Position numbers and translations under genes: made by a program. Shown piece after piece: positions 23,388 to 36,693 of a stretch of DNA of 64,000 nt. The notes beneath the pieces were generated by a model. The model was not told the origin of the DNA. It was given only the letters and a program-made list of their open reading frames with translations, and searched no databases. Numbering within the stretch: position 1 is the first letter of the stretch; every line of letters begins with the position of its first letter. Source of the DNA: Linanthus parryae (taxonomy: Eukaryota; Streptophyta; Magnoliopsida; Ericales; Polemoniaceae); contig JALGPY010000001.1 of assembly GCA_023055425.1 (NCBI GenBank), positions 143,245,368-143,309,367 of the forward strand, in the 5' to 3' direction.

Positions 23388-24263
23388 CTAAGCAGTAGCA
23401 GCCGCCGCTTGTTCTTCAGCAACCTGTGATGCTGGGAGTAGAGTGCAGACAAGGTTCCGGTCACCATACACATTGTCCACGCGTCCTGATGGTTTTCACA
23501 ACAGCCAAATAAGCATCCCAACATTAGGTCACAAAATATTCAAGAAAATAAGACAACCAAATGCAAAGCTTTTTCATATTGTCTTTCACAAAGTTCAGGT
23601 TTCTAGCGATATGATGTTTCAGTTTTCATCAATTGTCTGAACTTGTGAGAATGCTCATAACGATTCAAATATGGTGAAGAATGCGTGCAATCAGCGTGAA
23701 AGATGGAAACACATAAAAGGGGTTTGTTTGGACTTTGAATGAGCTAGATTAAGTGAACGTTGTAGCTAATAAGTTCATTTAATCTCGAGCTTTTGGATAT
23801 GGGTAGATTATTGTAGATTACTGATAAATTTGAGGTAAATCTTTGAACCCTGAGGGGAAAGGAAAGTTCCGGATGGAAAAGCTAAGGTTCGTATTACCAT
23901 AAAGTTGGAAAAGGTTTAAATGCATGAAAAACTTAGGAAAAATCCGGAGCAAAAAATCCAGAACCCTTGTCTCAATCCGGAGTTCCGGATTTATGAGAGG
24001 TTTGACCAAATTTTTGACATTTTTCGATTTTAGCTCTGCCAAACAGCACCAAAGTAGATTTGTGGAGGGGAGATACAGACCTGTGGTAGGCCAGAACTTG
24101 GACGAGCGGAGCCAAGTAGCAGGGAAGGCGGCATATTCCCTGGAGTATGGTCTAGACCAGGTGTCAGCCATCAGCAGCGAAGGCGGATGAGGAGCTCCCT
24201 GCACATTTTACATTTTTTAGTCAATTTCCCTCATTTGCACGGGTGCATGTCCTTTTGCACATA

Positions 24264-24324
<61 letters not shown>

Positions 24325-24889
24325 TTTTACCTTGAGCACATTGTTGTTAACATCTGCTTTCCCTTTCTCAATCAAGGCAATTTCTTCTCTAATAGATATC
24401 AGAGTATCACAGAACCTGTCTAGCTCAGCCTGCACAAAGAAAACCAAGTTATCTCACTTTTGCTAACAACCGCGAAAATATTTATTTTATTTTTTGGTTT
24501 CTTCCCAGATGAATATACCTTGCTCTCACTCTCAGTAGGTTCAATCATGAGTGTTCCTGGAACAGGCCACGACATGGTTGGACCGTGAAATCCGTAGTCC
24601 ATAAGACGCTTAGCAACATCTTCAGGCTCTATACCAGCAGTGGTCTGAAATAATAATGTGGCTTTTTCGTTAGTCCCAAAACACACGCGCTGTTGTCTGA
24701 AATTACAACGTTGTTACTAGTACAATGTAGGTACCTTAAATCCTCTCAGATCGATGATGAATTCGTGGGCAACGGTTCCATTGACACCACGGAATAGAAC
24801 CGGGTAGTGATTCTGTGAACACAAAAACCAAAGCAGTTAATGACACCTACAAACTCTCAACTCAGTATGATGCAAAAGTAGATTAGTTC

Positions 24890-24946
<57 letters not shown>

Positions 24947-27900
24947 GGGATATATATATATTTATAGACGTCGTTTTCTAAATAGAATTCTCGTTTTTGA
25001 CATACGTAGGGGCTATGTTCTTTGCTTTACTGATGAAAGGCCGCAATGGCTAGACGCTAGTATGTTTATTGTGGGTAAATATGGAAAAGAAAACTACAAA
25101 ATTGATAATGTACCTCCAATCGCTTGGCCATGTAGTTGGCGTTCAAAATCGCTATCTTTGATGCTTCTGTGAGTCCCTTTGATCCCATCATGGCAATATA
25201 GGTGTATGATATTGGCAAAATAAGTGCAGAGCCCCAAGGTGCAGCAGAAATGGTACCAAGTGGTTGGTTCTCTTCAGGAGCTGGTATGCCTCCAGTTGAA
25301 ATCTTCAATTTTAATAACAAAAATAATCATGAAGAGTTCATCCACTTGAAAGCTACAAACAGTAGAATTGCTATGGTTCAAGTGATAGGATCCCTCTCTA
25401 CTTTCCAGGGTAGAAGTGAAAGGAATAAGAAGAAATCGTGTTTGTTTGGTTCACATATGCTAAAAGCCCAAAAGCACCTTGATATTGAAACTAATCAACG
25501 TACGATAAAAAAGAGAATGTATGAGTTGAGTGGTGTTTTCAATACAAGTGAACATTAGTTTCCAGATGCTCATAGCATTAGGGGTTTGGGATTGAACATA
25601 CCACAGGATGCGATGGTAGGAAAGGTGCCAAGTGCTTCTTCACACCAATGGGACCCATACCGGGGCCGCCTCCACCATGTGGGATACAGAAAGTCTTGTG
25701 GAGATTAAGATGGCAGACATCAGCACCAATATAACCCGGACTAGTTAAACCGACCTGTAAGAAAAGAAGAAGTCATAAAATATACTTATGTTGCAAGCTA
25801 TGGATTCTGGAAAAACCTTAAAAAAAGGTTGAAGCATAAAAGTTTCACATGGTATTATCTCAATGATCTTAGACAGAAGAGCAGTCACCAAATCAATGAA
25901 CATATTAGACGTTGGAAACTTTGGATAACTATATAGCACAATGCTTCTGCAGGGTAATGTTATAAACAACCAGTGATATCAGATCAAAAGTTTCAACTTA
26001 GGCTGCCGAGTGCCTGCATACAATCTGATGAGAACTTGCCAAGAAAAGAAAGTACAAAACTGGGATTCCATATCCAAGGGGCCTGGGGTTTCGTGTTGGT
26101 GCTCCAGATTAGTTGGCTGATGAATATGAGCATTGTTAGCAACATTGGAGGATTAGTTAGCTCATTATTTAGTACTTGGGGCCTATTTAGTTATTTAGCA
26201 ATTAGGGTTAATATTAACTTTCTATTGGTAGCATTGGAATCTTTTTCATCAATCAGAGTTTTTAGAGATGAATCATTATCTACGAATGCGTTCCTGTGAG
26301 TAGCTGATCGCTTGTGAGGGTGAAGCACTTGCTTCTTCCTTTCCCTCATTCTTTCTTCATCTCTTCTTTCTCTTTTCTCTTAGCTCACTATTCCTAGTTA
26401 CTGTTCATCAGCCGATAACAGTCCACTTGTGCGCTTCTGTGACCCAATTCCCTTACTCAAACCCTAACCTAATTCAGTCCCACATCACTATCCCTTCCAA
26501 ACCCTTTGACAGACCCTTGTCCATTGCCCAATGCCTAAGCCCTCATTAAGGAATAAGATCAATCATTGAGAATCTGGGATGGTAGATTGCATAATAACTT
26601 TTAGATCACTAATCTCCTAGAACTGCAATCTCCTAGCCACAACTTTAGTTATACACATGTAGTGATGCTAACCCTCAATCATCACCTAACAAGATAAAGA
26701 ATCTTAGGGAAGTGTCACAAATGAAAAATCTTGATTATATGTACATGTGTAAAATCTGCGATAAAATTATCAAACCTGTGCATTCATGTTGGCACCATCC
26801 ATGTAAACTTGACCCCCATTGTCGTGTATGATCTTGCAAATCTCATCGATGCCTTCTTCATAAACCCCATGTGTTGAAGGATAAGTAACCTAACATTTGA
26901 AGTTAACAAGTTCATCAATAGGATTAATAATTTAATGAAAGTTTGTAGATTCACATGTGAAATAGAATACCATGAGGGCTGACAGGTTCTCCTTATTTGC
27001 TTCAGCAGCTTGCCTTAGCTCTTCAATGTTAATGTTACCTTTGGCATCAGTTCCAATAGTAACAATTCTCATTCCACACATTGCAGCACTTGCAGGATTT
27101 GTTCCATGAGCAGAAACTGGAATAATGCACACATTGCGGTGATGGTCTCCTCTTGCCTATAATGCCAATGAATTTGTGATTTATCATCATTTAACGACAC
27201 AACTTTCACATCTTCAAAGAAAGAATCAAATCATACCTTGTGATATGCACGGATAACCATCAGTCCGGCATATTCACCAGCTGCACCAGCATTTGGTTGC
27301 AAAGAGAAAGAATCGAATCCAGTGATGGTACACAGCAGGTCACTCAAATTGTTGAACATTTCCTGGAAAGAAGATTTTCCGAGTTTCATAGTTGTACTGA
27401 TAAACTCTAAGAGCATCTCCAGTGAGATCTCAATTCAAATGTTAAATTTAGCACATAAATAATGAATTTGGGCATTTATATTTCATGCTCTAATGTATAT
27501 ATGACATGAAATCCTATTTCAAATTAAAACAAATTTTTCATGTATAGACTACCAACTTTATACCCCCATCAAATCTCATATGGTGGTTGAATGTAGTTGA
27601 AATGCTAAATATGTAAGCAAAAATCGAGAAATCAAGAAATCAAGAATCTTGGTTCTATCTTTAGCACAATCCTTTACTTGGTCTCAAATTTGAAACCAGG
27701 TATAGCATGATGCTAAAATTTTTAGAATCAGCACCACTATTAACACCTCATTGGAGCACACCAATGTTCAGAACAACTTTTAGCATCTCATTGAACAGAA
27801 AATTTAAAGGACTGTATTTACCTGATAACCTTCAGCTTGCTCAGTAGGGGCGAAAGGGTGAATATCAGTAAAGCTGGGCCATGTTACCGGCATCATTTCT

Positions 27901-30079
27901 GTTGTTGCGTTAAGCTTCATCGTGCAAGAACCCAAAGGAATCATGCTATGGCATAGTGAGAGATCTTTTGCCTGTAACCTACTAATGTATCGAAGCAGCT
28001 CATGCTCTGTGTGATATCTGAAAAAAAGCAAACAAACCTCAGACTGGTTTTTAACAGTGTAAAGAAGAATCATTAGAGCTGAAGGGAAGGTTTCGTACGT
28101 GTTGAAGATTGGGTGAGTCAGATATGGACTCGTCCTCTCTATGCTTGGAGGAATAACATTCTGAACCTCTGGTGCAAGAGACGCGGCAGTAAATGGTACC
28201 TGAAAGTTAACAAAAAATCATTCTGAGATTCCATTGAAAAGATACATCGGATACCACCAACATCAAAATCATAAGTGATACTCACTGGCTTGCCGGATGC
28301 AAAAACTGAGAACAATTTATCGACATCATCTAGTGTGGCTGTTTCATCAAAAGCAACAGTGACCTGAAAAAAAGTGAATTTGCTTGGATCAGTTTACAAA
28401 AGAGCCCTATGAAAGGCACAAAGCTTGCATCAAAGGAGTGAAATGGAAGAAGTTGTGGACTCAGTTCCAGTTAAAGCTTACGGTATTTTGGTCTACAATC
28501 CTTATGTTGATCTCATTCTTCCAAGCAGCATCAGCAATTGCTTTGGAATCAGCAACCTTAATCTTCACAGTGTCGAAGAAAGGAAGCTCCTGGACTTCAG
28601 CTGTACCGAGTTTCCTCACTCCAGCAGCGAATGTTGAAGCAAGACCATGAACTCTTTGGGCAATGATCTTCAGGCCTTCTGGACCATGGTAAACAGCATA
28701 CATAGCAGCCATATTCGCAAGCAAAGCCTGCATAAGCCCAATCAAATAACTAAGTATGAGGACATGTTTTAGTGCAAAAAAAATCGTATAAGAAAACATT
28801 TTCAGGATCCTACCTGAGCAGTGCAGATGTTGCTAGTGGCCTTGTCCCTCCGAATATGTTGTTCCCTGGTCTGCATCGCCATTCTCAAAGCAGGTTTGCC
28901 TGAAGAATCGACGCTAACACCAATGATTCTTCCAGGCATCATCCTCTTGTACTCTTGGGAAGTGGCGAGGAAAGCGGCATGAGGACCTCCATAACCCATT
29001 GGAACACCAAACCTCTGAGCAGAACCAACAACAATATCCGCGCCCAATTCACCTGGTGGTTTCAGCAACGTTAACGCCAACAAATCACTCGCCATGACAA
29101 CCTTAACCCCCTTGGAATGCGCGGTTTTAATGAACTCTCCGTAGTCCAAAACCTCCCCCTCAGTTCCTGGATACTGCACCAGCACCCCACAAACATCGCC
29201 AGAGCTGTAATCAAAGTCTTTAAGATCTGCAACCACTACCTTAACATCGAATCCTTCCGCTCTAGTCTTGCAGATATCAATGGTTTGGGGGTGGCAGTTG
29301 CTAGCAATTACGAAAGTTTTCTTCTTCCCTTTGACAATGTTGTTACACATGGCCATGGCTTCAGCTGCAGCAGTTCCCTCGTCGAGCAACGAAGCGTTCG
29401 ACATGGGGAGACCGGTGAGGTCAGTGATCACAGTCTGGTAATTAAGGAGGGATTCGAGCCTACCCTGGGAAATCTCGGCTTGGTAAGGCGTGTACTGAGT
29501 ATACCAACCCGGGTTTTCCATAATATTCCTTAAAATCACAGGAGGGACATAGGTGTTGTAATAGCCCATCCCAATGAATGATTTGAAAACCTTGTTCTTA
29601 GAAGCTAGTTTCTGCATGTGTTCAATCATTTGGCTCTCTGTTAACCCTTGATCGAATTTCGAAAACTCCATGTTATCGATACGGATGGATTTGGGGACAG
29701 TGGCATCAATGAGTGAGTCTAGGCTAGGGTGGCCACAGGCTTGTGCCATTGTTGTTTGGTCCTCTGGGGTTGCGGAGTTGTGGCGGCGGGCAAACGTGTC
29801 ACTTGGTTTCAATGACTCAACTGATATGGACCTCACTTGATGAGAACCAATACTAGAACTACTACTACCCAAACCAACATTGCTCCTTCCGCTAAACAAG
29901 CCATCTGAACTTGTTCTATGGATTACTGAAGGAGACAGAGACGAGACGTACCTTGAAGGAGTGTACAACACGGGCGATGAAGATGTTGTCGTTAAGGACT
30001 CGCCGGTACGGACCTTCTTGGCGTCGGAAATCAGGCGCCGGAGAATCGCGCGGTTGGCTAACCGCCTTGCACGCTCCAT
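23388..30079 (-). CDS. GLDP: Glycine decarboxylase P-protein, mitochondrial
   Basis: The PLP-dependent P-protein of the glycine cleavage system decarboxylates glycine in the mitochondrial matrix and passes the aminomethyl group to H-protein; it is central to photorespiration. Exons, in coding order: 28814-30079, 28482-28727, 28286-28363, 28099-28199, 27822-28017, 27237-27362, 26971-27156, 26776-26889, 25602-25754, 25114-25302, 24735-24812, 24519-24644, 24331-24429, 24081-24198 and 23388-23485. They join in frame into 1057 aa, a usual plant length. The start [10 protein letters not shown] is the conserved plant N-terminus; the upstream in-frame Met at 30094 is less likely. An Arg/Ser-rich presequence ends near RSIS (about 83-86). 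The PLP lysine is in LNLHK (Lys791), followed by the Gly-rich [13 protein letters not shown]. No broken residue was seen. Exon 1 carries 40 percent of the protein. The introns hold TA repeats and small repeats. Confidence 0.96.
24267..24321. repeat. (TA)n microsatellite in GLDP intron 13
   Basis: About 27 TA repeats start ten bases after the exon-13 donor (GTAAAAAAAA on the minus strand). Confidence 0.95.
24892..24943. repeat. (TA)n microsatellite in GLDP intron 10
   Basis: About 26 TA repeats lie in the intron between exons 10 and 11. Confidence 0.95.
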
Positions 30080-30138
30080 TGAATGGAATTTCAAGAAAAT
30101 GATCAGAAACTCAGAAAAAACAGAGCTCTAGCCCTGTG

Positions 30139-30148
30139 TTTATATAAA
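30139..30148 (-). promoter_or_regulatory. Probable GLDP TATA box
   Basis: TTTATATAAA lies about 60 bp upstream of the GLDP ATG, so transcription would begin roughly 30 bp before the start codon. It is palindromic, but only the minus-strand gene fits. A CCCACCACCACCAATCCC block lies a further 30-50 bp upstream (complement of 30175-30195). Confidence 0.6.
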
Positions 30149-30149
30149 G

Positions 30150-31512
30150 ATAGGATAGGAATCAATGGGTTTCAGGGATTGGTGGTGGTGGGTGAGTGGC
30201 GTAGGGTAAGAGATAGAGTGAGTGCACCAACAAGAGAAAGAGACAGAGTGGTGTTAGACGTGGAGATCTTGATGCTTACCAAACATATATGAGGAGATAT
30301 TCATAGAGACATTTTCAGAAACAGGTGATAGGTTGCTCTCCAGAATGTATGGAAGGAGATAAATAGAGATGGGGATTGGGTTTCAATGGATGGAAATGGA
30401 TCTGAAAATTTGCAAATCTAATGGAAAATATGTGTTGAGAGATTTGGATTGTTTTGGGGTTCATGGTTGGCAAAAGCTCTTTCACATTTGGCTTATCTCT
30501 ACTTAGCACCTCACAAAAAAAGACTAAAATCTTGAAAAGTTAAAGAGTGAACAGTTGTATGGGGGTTTGAGGGAAATTGAGAGAAACTCCTTCAAAATCA
30601 AGGTGTTTCTTTATATTTTATGGGTTTGAAGCTGTATGGAGTGGTCTATCACTATCTGAAAATTCTGTTAAAATTCAGTTACACACCACACTTGTTTGTT
30701 GTGAACCCCTGTGAGTAAGAGTTAACATTTGTCTATCTTGCTTAGCCCTAAACTATAGCATTTGCCTCTAATTTAGTGGATGTTCGCCAAGACTCTCTTA
30801 AACAAGTTCTTTTTATAGCTAAAAGCTTTAATCTATTTAATCAAGTTTTTTTATAGCTAAAAGCTCATTTTATATTTCTTTTAATATTGTTATAAATCTC
30901 TCTCTCTCGGGTTCGACTTACGAGTAAGAATTTGGCGTTCTATCTGGTCGTGATAAGTCTGCATAAACCCATTAGTTAGTTGATCGAAAAAGTTTATAAT
31001 TTCAGAATAGAGTAATGATAAGTAGTAAACTCTTATAGCCACAACCGTAGTCAGAATGTGCCATATCAATGAAATGAGAGAGAAAAAGAATAAAATAAAA
31101 ATAACAAAAAATCAAGAAATCAAAAGTGATAAAGAAATAGTATTTTTGATACATTATTAGTTCATTTTCTATTTTTTTTGATATATTATTAGTGATTTAT
31201 CAGTGACGTGGCATGCCACATTACATTCTGGCTACAAGATACAAGAGTGGGCTACTTAGTCTCTTGGATGTCGATATGTCTGCATAAACACAACTTGTGA
31301 TTGAGAAGAGATAATCAAGATCGATAGGATATGAAGCAAAAATTGTCATGATTTCACCCGTTTATTTCAGTCTTATTTTAGGGATTTCTCAAAACGCGTA
31401 GAAAGGATATTTACCTTTTTCCTCGCATCCAAATCAACACACATAAGTGGAACTTCCTTCCATTTCACACTTAACAAAAGCACAAAAATACAACACAAAT
31501 CCAATACACAAA
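30150..31512. other. GLDP upstream region / interval to ZIP gene
   Basis: About 1.36 kb between the P-protein start and the ZIP stop codon. It probably contains the GLDP promoter and the ZIP 3' UTR. It is AT-rich with no supported ORF. TTTTTATAGCTAAAAGCT occurs twice near 30810-30865. Confidence 0.5.
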
Positions 31513-34179
31513 TTATGCCCACATTGCAAGTGAAGACATCAATAGTGCTCCAGAAAAGAGAGCAAAATATGACATGACTTGGAGCTTAGCATTGCATTTC
31601 ATCCTCTTACTCAAGAAATCAGCAGCTATCAGATCCACCAACGCCATATACACTAGTATCCCGGCAGAGATCGAATCCAGGATACCTTCAATGATCAGCG
31701 CTCTTGGGCTGTTTGGGTTGTAAAACGACGAAATCCCCGTTCCGATAGCTATACCAGTTGGCGTGGTGATCGCGAAGAAGCATGCCATTATGAAAGAATG
31801 AATGTTTGTGAATTGGGCTTGGGAGATGCATCCGCCGAGGGCGAATCCTTCAAAGAACTGATGGAAAGATAAAGCTCCAATCAAGGGTCGGATGGTACAG
31901 GGGCTCTGTGAGACTCCAAGAGATAGGCCGATGATGATTGAATGTGATACAATCCCAAGTTCTAGTATCTGGATGATGAAAACAACAATGTCAGACAAAG
32001 CATACATGAGCAATGTCTGTGTAAGGGTCCTTAAAAAATATTTCAACGTTTTGAACATAATTGAGATTTCTAAGGGGCACGTTTGTAATAAAAAGGGGGC
32101 ACAATTAAAATAATCTTCGAAATTTAGGGGTGATTCTGTAGTTCTTAAAATGTTGGGGGGGGGGGGGGGAGGGGGGAGGAAGTAACAGCACCTTTCTAAA
32201 GCAGCACCTAGTGATATCAGATATGCAGTCGCCACATTAACTGAATCAACAATTCAAGATAAGCAACACGGGATGATGCTACTTATTGACTTCAGTTTGA
32301 AGCCTGGTCTCAGATCAATTAAGCGACATGGGATGCAACGAATAGCGGCAGTTTTGGCTAAGGCTTCTGAAGGAGATTTATTTATTTGAAATGCCATCTA
32401 AAAGGCATGACGATGGCCTTTCCTAGTACGAGAACAACAGAAAACAGATACACTATAAAATTTGTTATGAATGTCAGCAAGTATAAAATTAGTTATAAAT
32501 GTAGCAAGTATATAGTATTAGAATCAATTGAAGAGACGTGTGTGGATGATTTGAACTAATGCTAAAAGTAGCGACACCACAGGGCTTAGACCACTTCCCT
32601 CGAAGACCACTTCTCTTCTAAATAGCATTGGATAACCAAAGGGGTTTTTTTTTAAATTTCCACATTATCTGAAACTAAGAAGTCAACTGCAAGAAGTTCA
32701 GAAGTCAACTACAGTACGATAGTGGCTGTCTTTGTCATCTAAGGCATGATAGTGGCCGTCCTCATCAGAGACCTATTGAAAACCAGGGTAGACTTCTTTA
32801 AAATTTGAACTGTTATATAGAATCCCCAAGAGGCATGTAATGATGAAAGTTGGGCCTGAATTGAGACTCATCCAGTTTTGTGCCTAATGCAAGATAGAGG
32901 TTATCTAGTTCAATAGAGTTCAAATCCGGGCTAATACACCTGAGAACATTCTGGAACGCAGTACCTTCTCATATACAAAGCATGTGATAACATGAGATTG
33001 TGCGAACAAGGATCTAATACTAATACCAAATACCCCTACGGGTGAACACGTGACAATGGATACACGATACCAAGCCTTACTTTACCGGTTGGACAAGTTT
33101 ATTAGTGTGTTCATGAGTCGATAAGTCATCCAGCTTTTCCTTTAGTATGTGATATTGCAGCATTCAACAAAAGCTATTTAACTTGTCATGAAAAGAAATA
33201 CATTCATTTTGGGATATGGCATTTGTCCGCTCTATTTGTAAGATACCTAAATTAACATATTTCGACATTGTTTTTTAGCGTGGGCCGCTTGGTAAAGTGA
33301 GAAAGAAAGGAAAGTTTCTTGGAAATGAATTGTCATTTTTGCATTTTGGATTCATATGTCTAAAAAGTTACCACCTTTGTGACTTGTCAAAACAAAAGCT
33401 ATACGAAGTACTACCTTTGTCAAATTGAGAGATTCAACAATAAGCTCATACAATTATATCATTAAAAGCAACTCAAAGATATAACTCAAAATTACCTGTG
33501 AAACGACTACGTGCCTCAAGCCACCATCGTCATCTCCATCTTCAAAGTCGTGACTGTGCCCGTGAAAATGATCCCTCACATGTCCTCCCTCACAAGAATC
33601 GTTCGCGTGACTGTGCCTGTGGTGTGCTGCATGCGCGTGCATCCCCACAATGTGCATCCCGCCGCCTTCCTCTTCCCCAAACACCTTGTCATTCGACTCC
33701 TTCACTTCCACAATGCCCGATTCAATTGTAGACACCGAGTCAACCGATTCAGCCCTAGCGAGTTGACTCACCCTATGCTTCTCTTGTTTCCTCTCGTAGA
33801 ACTGAGTGCCCACAAACTCAGCCAGCAGAGTTGCCAGTGCGGCCATCATCGCGATGAAACCTGAAAAGGGGAACTTCGACCAAGGGTACTGAGGAAGACA
33901 TTCGTCGTTCAGCGCTGAGGTGCCGTCCGGTAGCATATGCACGAATCCGGTAGCTAAAATGACTCCGCCCGCGAAGGCTTTTGCGATGAAGAAGAGATTG
34001 GAGTCGGTACGGAGGTACCGCCGCTTTTTTCCCAATAAAGGTAAAGCAACTCCTATGACTCCGGCGGTTAGGATGGCGGCGATTGCCACCATTTTGAGGT
34101 TGAAAGCGGCGGTTTCCTCGCGGCATGCTTCTAACATGGCGCTTCCGGCATCCCTGTCACGGCAACTGGTGTTGGACAT
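31513..34179 (-). CDS. ZIP-family zinc/iron transporter (ZIP4/IRT3-like)
   Basis: ZIP proteins move Zn2+, Fe2+ and related metals into the cytosol across membranes. Two exons, 33496-34179 and 31513-31968, join in frame (228 + 151 codons) to 379 aa, the usual ZIP length. Hydrophobic segments are visible from about residue 30, 62 and 104. A long variable loop (about 131-220) contains the His-rich metal-binding stretch [12 protein letters not shown] and HFHGHSH. After the intron come the signature helices: [11 protein letters not shown] (His237) and [11 protein letters not shown] (His264, Glu268), which line the metal path. The start at 34179 (MSNTSC) was chosen because a CTGCAG acceptor-like site lies just upstream. 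An in-frame Met at 34278 would add 33 residues, part of which (SKDSILQKV) resembles the N-terminus of IRT3, so the start is uncertain. The intron carries a G homopolymer near 32153. Confidence 0.92.
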
Positions 34180-34374
34180 CGATTGTGTGACTTTCTGCAG
34201 AATGGAGTCTTTTGAAAACCCCCACAAAATAAAAGAGCACACAATTTTAGGAAAATGACCCTTTATTTGGCAATGCATTTGAATTGAGATGCAAAAGGGA
34301 AAGAAAATGAAACAGATCTACAAGAAACACTTTTACCAAAATAACCGATCAACGAATTCACTGAGGATATTGAG

Positions 34375-34640
34375 AATGCAGTAAATCTACATAATAAGCT
34401 GCTATGGGGAATAAGCTATCCCCAAAATGTGACATGTGGAATAGCTTATCCCCATCTACATCATAAGTTGTTATGGGAATAAGGCTACCCCAAAATGTGA
34501 ACTATGGAATAACGTATCCCCACTATATCCTAAGAACCAAATATTTCATAATAAGACAATCTCGTCCTTCAAACTTAGGGAATTATCATACTTTTTGTGG
34601 TCGTGCCCTCGGGGATAAGCTATCCCCAATGTAAATGTCA
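34375..34640. repeat. GGGGATAAGCTATCCCC-type repeat cluster
   Basis: Upstream of the ZIP start, GGGGAATAAGCTATCCCC, GGAATAGCTTATCCCC, GGAATAACGTATCCCC and GGGGATAAGCTATCCCC recur within 270 bp, each nearly palindromic. It resembles a small MITE or a decayed inverted repeat in the ZIP promoter or 5' intron. Confidence 0.5.
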
Positions 34641-35212
34641 AACAACCATGCTCAAAATGTGTGAACATTCCAGATAACTAGTGAACATTGACTTCTTACA
34701 AATGGGTGTGATTCTTGATTCAATTCTGCATGTGCAAAAACACAACCATTCCTCATCTTCTGCTTGATTTTTGAGAAGATGAAGCCAATATTCATAAAAG
34801 AAAGAAACAACTACCCCGAACCCAGAACATATACAATTCTATAGTCCAGATACAAAAAAGTCAAGAATAACATGCAAATAGGACAGAAACATATATTTCT
34901 TGGCTAGTAGCAGAAATTGAGAAATCATTCACAGAAAAGCAAAGACCCAGATCAAATTAACATTCTTTTTACTGTGTGCATACTTAATTGGGCCTAATAC
35001 ACTATTCAAATTACAGAGCAATTTAGCAAGTGGGTGCACCAAAAGTAGCATTTTTCTTGGCTGGTAGGAAAAGTTGAGGCAAGGAAACAGTGAAATCATG
35101 CAAATTAAGCAAGAACCCAGATCAAATTACTCCCATTCTTGAACATTCTTTAATCATCATTCATGCCCCAATTTAATCAATTATCATAGCAAAGCCCAAT
35201 TCTTACCTGAAA

Positions 35213-35280
35213 AATTCCTTGTCTTTTCTCTGAATCCCGCAGAACCCAGCAAGGGCACAACCTCCTGTAGACGAGGGACA
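35213..35280 (-). other. Possible 5' UTR exon of ZIP gene
   Basis: On the minus strand a donor-like TTTTTCAG/GTAAGAAT occurs at 35212-35213. With an acceptor-like CTGCAG just before the ZIP ATG it could form a 5' UTR intron of about 1 kb. No transcript evidence is available here. Confidence 0.25.
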
Positions 35281-35619
35281 AAACAAACAATCACAATTTG
35301 GTATATAACCTGTTAAAACAGAGAGTGAAGAAACAGAGGACTAGGGTATGGGGAAAACAAACCTCAATCAATGACATGGATAGAGAAAAATTAAAGAGGT
35401 GGGTTTTGTTGGGTTCTTGTCAGAGAACACAAATCCCAATGCAAGAAGGTCGATTGGCGTCGCAATTTATAGAATTTGTGAAGCTATCGGTTTCAGAGAG
35501 ATGGTGACGAGATCAGAGAAATGGCGTGAAACAGTGTTCAGTGACTTTGGGAGAAGAGAAACTGCAATAGACTATAGAGAGAGAAGGAAGGAGGGAATGA
35601 AATGTCGACATATTTGATA

Positions 35620-36410
35620 ATTTTGAGGTAGATACTCTAAATACCTACGACTTTTGTAAACAAAGTTAGAGAGATGGGTGTCGACACCCCTCTGTAATGA
35701 GGGTTATTTACACGTAGGACCTCTCAACTATGACAAATTGCACTATTTAGCGCTACGTTTGGGTTATCTTTTGCGTATACGCGGCTGTGTTCATTTGACA
35801 AGAAAGTTGTTCTGGAAAGTTGTTCCCGGAAAAATGAAAGAAAAGAAAAGAAAGGAAAATGAATTTCACTTTTTCGTGTTTGTTCACTTTGCAAGAAAAG
35901 AAAGTTAGAATCTAGAATTTCTGCGAAATCTTGTCAAATTTGTGGGATGTGTTTTATGGGAATTTGAGTTCTATCAGGAAAGTTAAAATATGTGGGACCC
36001 ACAACTTTCATTCAAACTGTACGGCCAAAATATCAAAAGATAACTGTTTTCTATTAAAATTATTTTCTTTCCTGACAACTGAACGGAGCCTAGAAGTTTT
36101 TCGAGAAAGAAGCAGCATTGGTAAGCCTAGCCTATTATTGTGTGAGGGGGAAATAAAGAGGGGTGACGAAGAAAAAATGAGAAAATGGATGAGCATAAAT
36201 TGATTGCTCACAAATAGAGATACATAAACGTGGTGTGTGAAGTGAGGTGACCTCATATAGGCGTATGTTGTGTTGCAGTGGACCACAAGCCTTGAAACAT
36301 TTTAACTTAACTCTTTTCAGACACTAATATTGTCAAGCATGTGATTTGGTCCTGAGCTCACTTACAGTCAGCAAAAACTTTCTTCGTACAAGGTTTCCAT
36401 CAGCCCCTCT
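35620..36410. other. Intergenic interval, no gene seen
   Basis: Mostly AT-rich, with short unsupported frames and purine-rich runs near 35840-35860. Nothing recognised. Confidence 0.5.
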
Positions 36411-36413
36411 CAA

Positions 36414-36693
36414 CTAGGCCAAGACCCATTTCGCGTGAATCTTGGCAACTCTACTCCAATAGACAACCCCAATCCTTGTGTGTGAGCCTGTGCGGCACGT
36501 GGCATTGCTATCATGTGAATCCACGAACTTGGTCTCATAGCCGAGTTGGGGGCCGGTGATGACCCAACCGGTGTGTGAACCGGTCAATGGTGCAGTCCGC
36601 CGTGGTTAACCCCTTGATGGTGAGTGGGATGTTCTTCCCAGCAAGGTGTGCTCCAAGTGACACGATGTGACCTGTGGTGCCTAGACTAACATT
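36414..36693 (-). pseudogene. GC-rich coding-like fragment, family unknown
   Basis: Within AT-rich flanks this 280-bp stretch is clearly GC-richer. Minus-strand frames read protein-like text in two pieces offset by a frameshift near 36575: NVSLGTTGHIVSLGAHLAGK with GLTTADCTID, then HTGWVITGPQLGYETKF and RIGVVYWSRVAKIHAKW before a stop at 36414. I do not recognise a family. It may be a frameshifted gene fragment or chance. Confidence 0.3.

Noticed and set aside
25973..26299. 108-codon plus-strand frame in GLDP intron 8
   Set aside because: Lies within an intron and shows no family motif; probably part of old repeat DNA.
26135..26420. LTR-like stretch starting TGTTAGCAAC and ending CGATAACA in GLDP intron 8
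   Set aside because: The ends look like a copia solo LTR, but the flanking five bases do not match and no second copy is in the window.
30083..30292. Plus-strand frames over the GLDP start
   Set aside because: They are antisense shadows of exon 1 and promoter DNA with no recognisable domain.
31513..32235. A longer ZIP frame starting MATAYLISL
   Set aside because: Its first ~90 codons are intron read-through, including a poly-G encoded Pro run. The conserved ZIP sequence begins after the acceptor at 31968.
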